From NCBI RefSeq assembly GCF_014196305.1, contig NZ_JACIDJ010000002.1, positions 682,001-746,000 of the forward strand: a stretch of DNA of 64,000 nucleotides. Reading direction: 5' to 3'. Every line of letters starts with the position of its first letter. Within the stretch, counting starts at the first letter, position 1. Positions 9,501 to 17,656 of this stretch are shown one piece after another. Both the position numbers and the translations under genes were made by a program. Under the pieces are notes generated by a model. The model had not been told where the DNA came from. It ran no database searches and saw only the letters and a program-made list of their open reading frames with translations. This DNA is from Roseococcus suduntuyensis. Its GTDB lineage: Bacteria > Pseudomonadota > Alphaproteobacteria > Acetobacterales > Acetobacteraceae.

Positions 9501-12500
9501 ACGTCACGCTGGGCTCGGACGGCATCATCTCGGGCGGGGGCGTGGTGGGCGGCACGCTGACCATCCGCAACAGCGACCTCACCCTCGCGACCGGCCGCGC
9601 GGGCGGGCTGGACATCACCGGCACCAACGCCATCAGCACCCTCGACGCCCGCACCAACAACGCGGCGCTGACCTTCGCGCAGGCCGGCGCCTTCGGCGTG
9701 ACCCAGGCCGATGCGGGGACGGGCAACGTCACGCTGGGCTCGGACGGCCTGATCTCCGGCGGCGGCGTGGTGGGCGGGACGCTCTTCATCCGCGACGCCG
9801 CGCTCGACCTCGCCGATGGCCGCGCGGGCGGGCTGAACCTGACGGGCAACTTCTCCGGCACGCTGGATGCCCGGGTGAACAACGCCGCCCTGACCTACAC
9901 CCAGAACAACGGCTTCGAGGTGCTGCAGGCGGATGCGGGCACGGGCGATGTCACGCTCGGCTCGAACTTCGCCATCACGGGCGGCAATGTCGTCGCGGAC
10001 ACCCTGATCATCCGAGACGCCTCGCTGACGGGCTTCGGCGCCGGCGCGCTGGAGCTGACCGGGGCGGGCAACGCCATCGCCACGCTCGATGCGCGGACAA
10101 TGGGCGGCAACCTGACCTTCGCACAGACGGCGGGCTTTTCCGTCACCAATGCGGTCGCGGCCTTCGCCGATGTCACGCTGGGTTCGGACGGCGTCATCCA
10201 GGGCGCGGGCGGGGGCGGCACCAACCTCATCATCCGCGGCGCCGACCTGGATGCGGCGAGCCGCGCGGGCGGGCTGGAGCTGGAGGGCAACTTCTCCGGC
10301 ACGCTGGATGCCCGGGTGAACAACGCCGCCCTGACCTACACCCAGAACAACGGCTTCGAGGTGCTGCAAGCGGATGCGGGCACGGGCGACGTCACGCTCG
10401 GCTCGAACTTCGCCATCACGGGCGGCCATGTCACGGGCGGCATGCTGATCATCCGTGGCCTGGGCCTCGCCGAGACGCCGGCGGGCAGCCTCGACCTCCG
10501 CGGCAACGCCATCGCCACGCTCGACGCGCGGACGCAGGGCGCGCTGACCTTCGCCCAGGCGGGGGGCTTCGCGGTGGCCCGGGCGGCTTCCGCCTCCGGT
10601 GACGTGACGCTGGGCTCGGACGGGATCATCTCCGGCGGCGGCGTGGTGGCCGGCACCCTGGTCATCCGCGACGCCGCGCTCGACCTCGCCGATGGACGCG
10701 CGGGCGGGCTGGACATAACCGGCACCAACGCCATCGCCACGCTCGATGCGCGGACGGACGGCGCGGCGCTGAACTATCGGCAGGCCACGGGCTTCGCGGT
10801 GCTGCAGGCCAATGCGCGCACCGGCGCGGGCGCGGGCACGGGAGACACGGGCGGCGCGGTGGAACTCATCGCCACGAATGCCGACAGCACCCTGGTGGTG
10901 CGCGCGGATGGCCATGTGCAGGGCGGCAACATCCGTCTCCAGGCGGGCGAGGAAGTCAGCATCCTGGGGCCGGTGCTCAGCGTCGCGCCGCTGCTGGGCT
11001 TCACCCAGGGCCACATCACCCTCGCCACCACCGAGGCCGATGGGCGGATCGTGCAGGGCGCGGGCGGGACCGTCACCGCCCCCGACGCGCGCTCCATCGT
11101 GATGACGGCCGATGTCCTGACGCTGGCCGCGAACATGAGCGCGGGCGCATCGGGCCTGGTGGAATTCAACCGGCTGAGCCCCGGCCGCATCACCATCGGC
11201 CTGGGCGGCCCCGGCACCACGGCCTTCAACCCGGCCCTTCTCACCAGCTTCCTCGGCACCGGGCATCTGCGCCTCGTGGCCTCCGACGCCGTGCAGGTGC
11301 TGGCGGACCTGACCCGCACCACGGGCGAGCTGACGCTGCGCGCCACCTCCGCCACGGGCACGACGATCGCGGTGGACGCGGCGGTGAACGCGGGCACGAA
11401 CCCCGTGAACCTGGAGACGCCGGGCGGCATCCTGGGCACCGGCGTCATCACCACCAACAACCTGGTGGCGCGCGGCGACGGCGATGTCCTCTCGCGCGCG
11501 GGCAGCGTGAACCTCACGGGCGACAACCAGGCCCAGCGCCTCAATGCGCGCACCGATGGCGGCGACATCGAGTTCCGCAACGCCGCCAACCTGCGCGTGA
11601 CGCGCATCGACGCCCTGGGCGGCTCGGGCGGCGGGGCGGTCGGCATCACGCTGGCCGGTGCCGGGCTGCTGCTGGAGGTGGCCAACGACATCTCGGCCGG
11701 GCAGCTCACGATGCTGGCCGACAACATGGCCATCGCCACGGGCTCTCCCGCGCTGATCGTGCCGGGCGGCGAGGTGCGGCTGCTGCCCTTCACGGCGGGG
11801 CGCGCGGTCACGCTGGGGGCCGAGGTGGCGGACACGCTCTCGCTCTCCACCGCCGAGCTGGCCGCCATCGGCGGCGCCGGCCCGGACGGGACCACCAACC
11901 CGGCCACTGTGCTGCGGATCGGCGCGGGGCGGTCGGGCGACATCCGGGCCGGCGACATCACGGTGGCGGGCGATGTGGACCTCGATGGGCGCGTGCTGGC
12001 GCTGGAAATATTTTCGGGCGGCAGCCTGACGGGCGCGGGCGCCATCACGGTGGGCGATTTCGGGGCGGTGGCGGCGCGCGACCTGGTGCTGGACGGCGCC
12101 AATGCCGTGGGGCGCCTCGCCGCCATCACCGACACGACCACGGTGAATGGCGTGGCGCTTTCCGGGGTCTCGCTCTGGGGCGGCACGCGCAACGCGGACG
12201 CAACCGCCCTGCCCGCCGACCGGGACCCGGACCGGCTGGAGTTCCGCAACACCGCGCCCGCGCTGACCGTGGCGGGCTCGGTGCTGGCCTCGGGCAGCGG
12301 CGGCCTCGTGCTGACGCAGACGGCCGACCTGACGGTGAACAGCAACCGCTGGATCGCGGCCGAGGCCGGGACCCTGCAGGTCAACGTGACGGGCAGCCTG
12401 CTCAACAACGGCACCCTGGTCGCGGCGCCCATCGCCCTGAATGCGGGCGGGCCGGATTCCCATGTGCTGGCCGGCGGCGGCACCAACAACGGCACCATCG

Positions 12501-15500
12501 CGCTCGGCCTCGACGCCACGCCCGCGCCGGATGGCACGCGCATCGCCGGCATCACCACCAACAACGGCCTGATGGTGGCGCGGACCATCACGGGCGTGAC
12601 GGTAAATTCCGGCGCGCTCATCACCGGCACGGGCATCGCCGGGCAGTTCGGGACGGTCTTCGTGGGCGACCGGACCGTGGCCGGCACGCTCGTCAACACG
12701 GGCACCATCATCGGCGATGTCACGGCCGATTCCATCGTGAACGAGGCCGGGGGGCGCCTCCTCGGCGGCACCATCCGGGCGACCGCGGGCGACATCACCA
12801 ATGCGGGCGTGATGCTGGGCACCGCCATCGAGGCCCAGGGCAGCGTGCTGCAAAATGACGGCACCATGGGCGCGGGCGGCGGCACCGCCACCGCCGAATT
12901 CAGCCTGACCTCCGCCGAGGCGCGCACGGGCGCCCTCACCGGCGGCGCGGCACCCGCGACCCCGCCCGCCACCGTCACCGAGACCCTCGGCGCCACGGCC
13001 ACCCTCCGCGCCGAGACGGGCAACATCACCCAGGCCGGCGGCACCTGGGTGGCCGCGCCGGACAGCGTCTCGCTGCCCGGGGGCGGCACGCTGCACGTCA
13101 TCGCGCAGGCCGGCGACGTCACGCAGACCGGCGGCACCATCACCGCGCCGGGCATCACCGCGCGCGCCCAGGGGCTGATCCATCTCGACCAGGCGGGGAA
13201 CAGCTTCGCGCGGATCGGCGTCTCGCCGGGCAGCCTGCCCGCCTTCCCCGACGCCCCCGCCATGGGCGCCTTCGGCATCGGCGCCGCGACGGGAGAGGTG
13301 CGCCTCACGACCCAGGCCAACACGCTGACGGTGGAGGCCGGGGGCGGCATCCGCGCCGGCACCGATGCCCTGCTGCGCGTGGATGGTGGCGGTCTCGTCG
13401 TGGATGCGCCCATCCGGGTGGGCGCGACGCGCACCCTGACCCTGGTCGCGGACGAGATGGCGCTGGGCGCCGTCGCGGGCGGCATGACGCTGGTGGCCCC
13501 CGGCGGCACGGTGCGGCTGCTGCCGCACAGCGACGGGCGCGCCATCACCCTGGGCACGGAAGTCGCCGGCACGCTCTCGCTCACCAGCGCGGAGCTGGCG
13601 CGCATCGGCGGCACGGGCGCCGATGGCGCGACCAACGCCGCGCAGCGCCTGCGCATCGGCGAGGCCGCGGCCGGGGCCATCACCCTCACCGGCGACGTGC
13701 TGCTGCGCCAGGATGTCGCCCCCAGCGACGCCGCCAGCCTCACCGACGCCATCGGCGGGGCGCGGGTCGCGGCACTCGAACTCGTCTCCGGCGCGGGCAT
13801 CACGCAGGATGCGGGTGCGCGCGTGAGCGTGGCCGGCCTCGCCGCGCGCGCCCTCGGCGGCGATGTGCTGCTGCATGACGGCGCGGCGCCGGGTGCCGCC
13901 AGCGGCAACGCGATTGATCGCATCATCGCCGGCACGGAGCTTGGCACCCTGCGCACGCCCGGCGCGGAGCGCACCCAGGACGGGCTGCGGGCCAGCGGGA
14001 ACCTGACCCTGTCCACCTGGCGCAGCCTGGCGGTGGAGGCGCCGGTCACGGCGGGGGGCGACGCGGTGCTGCGCGTGGCGCCGGGCGGGGGCCCGGGGCC
14101 GGCAGGCGTGCTGACCGTGGGCAGCGCCATCACGGTGGGCAGCGGCCGGGCGCTGACGCTCGTCGCCGACGACATGGCGCTGGGCGCCGTCGCGGGCGGC
14201 ATGACGCTGGTGGCGCCGGCTGGCGCGGTGCGCCTCATGCCCTTCACCGCGGGGCGCGGCGTGACGCTGGGCGATGACGCGGCGGGCACCCTCTCCCTCA
14301 CCTGGGCGGAGCTGGCGCGGATCGGCGGCACGGGCGCGGATGGCACGACCAACGCCACGGCCGTGCTGCGCATCGGCGCGCTGGACGGGACCACGGTGGG
14401 CGACATCGCCGTGCCGGGCGCCGTGGACCTGTCCAACCGGGTGCGGGCGCTGGAGCTCTACGCGGGCGGGTCCATCGCGGGCTCGGGCACGATCTGGGTC
14501 CACGATTTCGGCGCCGTGGCGGGGCGTGACCTGGTGCTGGACGGCGACAATTCGGTGAGACGCCTCGCGCCGCTGACCGATGCGGGCACGGTGAATGGCG
14601 TGGCCCCCAACCTGATCTCGCTCTGGGGCGGGACGCGTAACTCGGACCCGCAAGGCCTGGCCCCGGCGCGGCAGCCCGACCGGTTGGAGTTCCGCTTCGT
14701 CGACTCGAGGCTCAACGTGGACGGGTCGGTCCTGGCCTCGGGCAGCGGGGGGCTCAGCCTCTCCAGCCCCTATGCCCTCATCGAGATCGCGCAGAACCGC
14801 TGGGTCACCGCCGAGGCCGGCACGGTCTCCGTCGTCGGTATGAGTGTGACCAATCGCGGGGGGATCTACGCGCAGGACCTCTCGGGCGGCCGGGTCCAGA
14901 GCACGCTCATGGGCTCCGTCGACAATTACGGCACCATCATCCTGGGCTGTGGCTGCTCTCCCGCCGACACCTCCGTGATTGATGCGTGGCACGGGCTGAA
15001 CAACCACGGGCTCATGGTCGCGGGCAGCGTCGTCGTGGGCAGGGGTCTCGTGATCAATGTCGTCGGCGCCGAGCTGCGCGCGCATCGCATCGAGTCCTAT
15101 GACGGCGTCATCAATACCGGCCTGCTGGCCGCGGGCGAGACTTTCGGCAGTCTCATCAATGCCGGCACCGTGGTCGCCGGGTCCATCAGGGGCGGCTTCA
15201 CCAACTACAGCCTGATCGCCGCGACGGAGATCCTGGACTGGAGCGTGCGGAATCACGGCCTGGTCGTGACCCAGGGCGCGACCGTCACGAGCCTGGTCAA
15301 CGAGGCCGGGGCGCGGATCGAAAGCGGCACGGGGCAGGCCGCGCTCAACCTGTCCATGCCCGACGCCCGGGCCGCGGCGCTGGCGGGCACGCCTGCCCCC
15401 AGCGGCGGGGCGCTGGTGCTGGGCACCACCCGTGGGGGCGACCTCGCGCTCCGGACGACGCTGGGCGGGCTCAGCAATGCCGGAGCCATCGAGGCGGATG

Positions 15501-17653
15501 GGGCCGCGCGCCTCACCGCGGCGGGCGACCTCACCCTCACCGCCGGCTCGGTGCGGGCCGGGGGCGCCGTGGAACTCTCCGCCGGGCAGGATGTGCTGCA
15601 ATCGGGCGGCAGCCTCGTCGCCGGCGGGGCGATGCGCCTGGTGGCCGGGCGCGACGCGCTGCAGACCAGCGGCACCGCGCAGGCGACCAGCCTGGGGGAT
15701 GCGGGCGGCGCCCTCACGATCGGGCGCGACCTGGCCTGGCGTGTCACGACGCCCGAAGTCTTCGCCATCACGGCGGGGCGCGACCTCGACCTGCGCGTGG
15801 CGGGCGGGCCGGTGGCGCTGCGGGGCAACCTCCAGGCCACGGGGGGCGACCTGGCGCTGGCAGTGCCCGACGGCACGCTGTCGCTGGACCCCGGGGTTTC
15901 CGTCATCGCCGGCGCCGCCATGACGCTGGAGACCGGCGGCACCCTCGTGGCCCCGCAGGCCACGCTCACGGCCGGGGCCGACCTGGCGCTGACGGCAGCG
16001 GGCGCGCTGGCGCTGGGCGACATCACCGCGCAGGCGGGTGGCGCGCTGACGGCGCTGGCGGGCGGGGCCTTCGAGCTGGGCGGCGGGGGGCTCTCAGCGG
16101 GTGGCGGGCTGTTGGCGCGCTCGGGCGCGGGAATGGTGATGCGCGGGGGCGCCTCGGCGCTCGGTGATGTCAGGCTGGAGGCGGGCACCACCCTGCGGCT
16201 GGAAGCGCCGGGCAGCGCGGGCCGGGACCTCCTGCTGGTTGCGGGCGGGGCCATGGCCCTGGGCGGCACGACGCTCGGCGCGGCTGGCGCCATGGAGGCA
16301 CGGGCCGGGAGCGCGATGACGTTGGGCGCGGGGCTCTCCGCTGCCAGCGGGACTGCCCTGACGCTGGAGGCGGGCGGGGCGCTGGAGGCACCTTTGGCCA
16401 CGCTCAGCGCGGGCGGGGCCATGGCGCTGACGGCGGGGACGGGACTTGCCCTTGGCGGCGGCAGCCTGACGGCCGGGCAGTCGCTCGGCCTCACGGCCGG
16501 CGGCGCGGGGATCAGCCTGCGGGATGTGGTGGCGCGGGCCGAGACGGGGGGCATCACCCTCGCCTCCACCGGGGGGGCGAGCCTTCGCAACACCTCCCTC
16601 ACCGCCGGCCAGGGCGTGGAGCTCCAGGCGGCCGGCGATGTGGTGGTGAACCCCAGCACGCTGGTCGCGGGCGGGGCGATGCGCCTGGTGGCCGGCGGCG
16701 CGTTGGACGTCACGGGCGGGGCCATGCAGGCCGGGCTTGGGCTGCTGCTGCGGTCGGACGGCGGGATGCGCCTCTCCGGCGTGGCGCTGGGCGCCAGCAC
16801 GGCACCCGCCGCGACACAAGGGGAATTCCAGCCGCTGCGGCTTGAGGCGGGGGCCGACATGTCGGTCGCGGACAGCGCGCTGCGCGCCGAGCGGGCGGAG
16901 CTGGTCGCGGGCGGCACCCTGACCACCGCGGGCAGCGGCTTCGCCGTCGGCACGGGGCTGCTGCTGGCGGCCCCGGGTGGGATCGGCCAGGCGGGCGAGG
17001 CACCGACGAATGTCGCGGCGCTCGACCCGGCCCGCGCACCGCTGGTCATTCTCGACACGCGTCGTGGCGTGGCCGTGGTGCGCCTGCCCGATGCGCTGAC
17101 GCCCGCCACCACGGACCAGCCGGGCGTGGCGCCCACCGACCAGCGCTGGCAGGTGGCCGGGACGTTGAACCAGCCCGGCCAACTGCTCTTCGGCGCCGAT
17201 GACGGCAGCCCGGCCACGCCCAGTTCCGCGCCGGCCGGGAACATCGCCTTCAACATGAATGCGGGGCGGCTTCCCGTCTTCGTGCTCATCAATGGCGGGA
17301 CCGCCACGGGGCGGCTGGAGGCGGGGCGCCTCGGCGTGTTCGGCCGCCCCGGCAACCCGCTCGCCACCGGCCGCGCCTTCGAGGTGCTGGGCGACCTCGG
17401 CGGGGTCGGCGGGGTGGGTGCGGCGCGGCTGGGCCTGCTGGCCGGCGACCAGCGGGGCCTTGGCCCGAGCGCGACCGGGCTGAGCCAGTTCCGCTTCAAC
17501 GACTGCGTGCTCTCGTCCGTCAACTGCGTGGCGCCCGTCAGCTTCAGCCTGCCTTCGGTGCCACAGGTGAACACGCTGGTGCTGACGAACTCCATGCCGA
17601 GCTTGGATGAGTCGGACGTGCTGCTGCCCAATGTCGCCGATGAGGATTACTGA
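6548..17653 (+). CDS. Giant TpsA exoprotein, filamentous-haemagglutinin-like
   Basis: About 3,701 residues, the cargo of the adjacent TpsB. I chose the ATG at 6548 because GGAG lies 9 nt upstream; in-frame ATGs at 6530, 6563, 6578 and 6599 are alternatives. After an extended signal ending in AHAQA (about residue 48) comes a TPS/haemagglutination-activity domain (about 50-300) with the IVNPSGVVF signature. Then follow: beta-helix sequence to ~680; ten ~73-residue repeats (about 686-1420) centred on LGSDG; two large similar blocks (about 1735-1945 and 2550-2760); and a Gly/Ala-rich tail of short AGGAM-type repeats (about 2990-3470). Only four cysteines were noticed: C2801 and C2803, and a C-terminal pair C3653/C3660. 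An adhesin or surface filament is likely; the receptor is unknown. It is followed after 3 nt by the CHAT gene. Confidence 0.92.
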   Translation: MAQKSMAQKSMAQKSPRMTAWASPRVLLLGTTALLPLGLLSPAHAQAPNAMPTGGQVTAGQALIQQQGNRTQITQGSDRAVIDWQRFDVGRDATVNFTQPSQNAWTLNRVNTPDPSLIAGRITANGGVAIVNPSGVVFAEGAQVNVGSLVATASGITNQNFMAGRMVFDGTPNPGARVENRGEITVADRGLAALVAPGVANQGAIRARLGTAIVAGAETYRLDLAGDGLLSIDVTQAVRQRPDGGAALVTNSGVIVAEGGQVILTAQAVSGLVEQVVRNTGQVTGARVAIEGRGGEVAIAGGAVTAPGGRVDITAPGAGVTVAAGARVSASGATGGGQVRVGGNGTARTRVEGRVAARGTGPGARGGRVAVQATERVTVAAGAAVDASGSAGGGEALVGTTGLGRAQTMARETLLETGATVRADATATGPGGVIVVNSAERTVMAAQLSTRGGPQGGDGGFVEVSGMRALTLDIMRVDVGAGPGGAPGTLLIDPVSIIVRDTAATPPGETDGALVGGDFTTDGAPGDPTTVVIAPAGIAAFVGNVTLEAQDSLTVASAITKVNGSLTLRVTGAGGAGITVAAPINVMPGLLTLTSNSSLTLNADVVGAAGVNLNVTGNIGGTGSVQTPVTLRVRGFDGTDASGVQGLNLTGANAVGALDLIGSAATVTFTQTNALVVSRGEVGAAGTLTLGSDGVISGGNITAGDLVIRGAGLANTAAAGLSMTTGMAVPRLDARVSGGLLEFAQVGALDDVQAHNPGGVVRLGSDGLIDAFDIVADQLVIRGSSLAADSRAGGLWGGGIRNAIATLDARTANTELTFGQIGGFSVTQADAGTANVRLGSDGIISGGGVVGDRLRIRDRDHTLDPGGGVDLTGPGNAIARLDVAAFPAGRNVVFAQVGGFEVVRATASQGSVTLGSDGVITGVGVGASLGVVIRGAALGDTRAGGLDIRTIFSGGTLDARTNNAALTWARPAAFTVIQADAGTGNVTLGSDGIISGGGVVGGTLTIRNSDLTLATGRAGGLDITGTNAISTLDARTNNAALTFAQAGAFGVTQADAGTGNVTLGSDGLISGGGVVGGTLFIRDAALDLADGRAGGLNLTGNFSGTLDARVNNAALTYTQNNGFEVLQADAGTGDVTLGSNFAITGGNVVADTLIIRDASLTGFGAGALELTGAGNAIATLDARTMGGNLTFAQTAGFSVTNAVAAFADVTLGSDGVIQGAGGGGTNLIIRGADLDAASRAGGLELEGNFSGTLDARVNNAALTYTQNNGFEVLQADAGTGDVTLGSNFAITGGHVTGGMLIIRGLGLAETPAGSLDLRGNAIATLDARTQGALTFAQAGGFAVARAASASGDVTLGSDGIISGGGVVAGTLVIRDAALDLADGRAGGLDITGTNAIATLDARTDGAALNYRQATGFAVLQANARTGAGAGTGDTGGAVELIATNADSTLVVRADGHVQGGNIRLQAGEEVSILGPVLSVAPLLGFTQGHITLATTEADGRIVQGAGGTVTAPDARSIVMTADVLTLAANMSAGASGLVEFNRLSPGRITIGLGGPGTTAFNPALLTSFLGTGHLRLVASDAVQVLADLTRTTGELTLRATSATGTTIAVDAAVNAGTNPVNLETPGGILGTGVITTNNLVARGDGDVLSRAGSVNLTGDNQAQRLNARTDGGDIEFRNAANLRVTRIDALGGSGGGAVGITLAGAGLLLEVANDISAGQLTMLADNMAIATGSPALIVPGGEVRLLPFTAGRAVTLGAEVADTLSLSTAELAAIGGAGPDGTTNPATVLRIGAGRSGDIRAGDITVAGDVDLDGRVLALEIFSGGSLTGAGAITVGDFGAVAARDLVLDGANAVGRLAAITDTTTVNGVALSGVSLWGGTRNADATALPADRDPDRLEFRNTAPALTVAGSVLASGSGGLVLTQTADLTVNSNRWIAAEAGTLQVNVTGSLLNNGTLVAAPIALNAGGPDSHVLAGGGTNNGTIALGLDATPAPDGTRIAGITTNNGLMVARTITGVTVNSGALITGTGIAGQFGTVFVGDRTVAGTLVNTGTIIGDVTADSIVNEAGGRLLGGTIRATAGDITNAGVMLGTAIEAQGSVLQNDGTMGAGGGTATAEFSLTSAEARTGALTGGAAPATPPATVTETLGATATLRAETGNITQAGGTWVAAPDSVSLPGGGTLHVIAQAGDVTQTGGTITAPGITARAQGLIHLDQAGNSFARIGVSPGSLPAFPDAPAMGAFGIGAATGEVRLTTQANTLTVEAGGGIRAGTDALLRVDGGGLVVDAPIRVGATRTLTLVADEMALGAVAGGMTLVAPGGTVRLLPHSDGRAITLGTEVAGTLSLTSAELARIGGTGADGATNAAQRLRIGEAAAGAITLTGDVLLRQDVAPSDAASLTDAIGGARVAALELVSGAGITQDAGARVSVAGLAARALGGDVLLHDGAAPGAASGNAIDRIIAGTELGTLRTPGAERTQDGLRASGNLTLSTWRSLAVEAPVTAGGDAVLRVAPGGGPGPAGVLTVGSAITVGSGRALTLVADDMALGAVAGGMTLVAPAGAVRLMPFTAGRGVTLGDDAAGTLSLTWAELARIGGTGADGTTNATAVLRIGALDGTTVGDIAVPGAVDLSNRVRALELYAGGSIAGSGTIWVHDFGAVAGRDLVLDGDNSVRRLAPLTDAGTVNGVAPNLISLWGGTRNSDPQGLAPARQPDRLEFRFVDSRLNVDGSVLASGSGGLSLSSPYALIEIAQNRWVTAEAGTVSVVGMSVTNRGGIYAQDLSGGRVQSTLMGSVDNYGTIILGCGCSPADTSVIDAWHGLNNHGLMVAGSVVVGRGLVINVVGAELRAHRIESYDGVINTGLLAAGETFGSLINAGTVVAGSIRGGFTNYSLIAATEILDWSVRNHGLVVTQGATVTSLVNEAGARIESGTGQAALNLSMPDARAAALAGTPAPSGGALVLGTTRGGDLALRTTLGGLSNAGAIEADGAARLTAAGDLTLTAGSVRAGGAVELSAGQDVLQSGGSLVAGGAMRLVAGRDALQTSGTAQATSLGDAGGALTIGRDLAWRVTTPEVFAITAGRDLDLRVAGGPVALRGNLQATGGDLALAVPDGTLSLDPGVSVIAGAAMTLETGGTLVAPQATLTAGADLALTAAGALALGDITAQAGGALTALAGGAFELGGGGLSAGGGLLARSGAGMVMRGGASALGDVRLEAGTTLRLEAPGSAGRDLLLVAGGAMALGGTTLGAAGAMEARAGSAMTLGAGLSAASGTALTLEAGGALEAPLATLSAGGAMALTAGTGLALGGGSLTAGQSLGLTAGGAGISLRDVVARAETGGITLASTGGASLRNTSLTAGQGVELQAAGDVVVNPSTLVAGGAMRLVAGGALDVTGGAMQAGLGLLLRSDGGMRLSGVALGASTAPAATQGEFQPLRLEAGADMSVADSALRAERAELVAGGTLTTAGSGFAVGTGLLLAAPGGIGQAGEAPTNVAALDPARAPLVILDTRRGVAVVRLPDALTPATTDQPGVAPTDQRWQVAGTLNQPGQLLFGADDGSPATPSSAPAGNIAFNMNAGRLPVFVLINGGTATGRLEAGRLGVFGRPGNPLATGRAFEVLGDLGGVGGVGAARLGLLAGDQRGLGPSATGLSQFRFNDCVLSSVNCVAPVSFSLPSVPQVNTLVLTNSMPSLDESDVLLPNVADEDY
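8605..10800 (+). repeat. Array of ten ~220-bp repeats inside the TpsA gene
   Basis: The codons for VTLGSDG or a close variant recur at about 8614, 8833, 9053, 9282, 9503, 9729, 9951, 10171, 10391 and 10604, a period of about 220 bp (73-74 residues). Each unit reads as a strand-rich segment (TLDAR, then LTFAQAGGF, then QADAGTGNVTLGSDG, then a GGGVVGGTL turn), typical of beta-helix coils in large adhesins. Confidence 0.85.
9844..10426 (+). repeat. Near-identical 142-bp direct repeat pair within the array
   Basis: Bases 9844-9985 and 10285-10426 match over 142 bp with only two differences, at an offset of 441 bp (two repeat units). The other units of the array are far more diverged, so this pair records a recent duplication or gene conversion of a two-unit segment. 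Confidence 0.85.
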
Positions 17654-17656
17654 GAC

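Noticed and set aside
8605-10800. Regular repeats that could suggest a CRISPR array
   Set aside because: The period is ~220 bp, units are diverged and coding in frame, and there are no short identical repeats with unique spacers.
9278-15601. Very long open frames on the minus strand opposite the TpsA gene (also 7204-9882 and 10774-14436)
   Set aside because: They arise from the codon bias of GC-rich repetitive coding DNA read in antisense; their products are low-complexity His/Arg/Pro-rich text without domains or ribosome sites.
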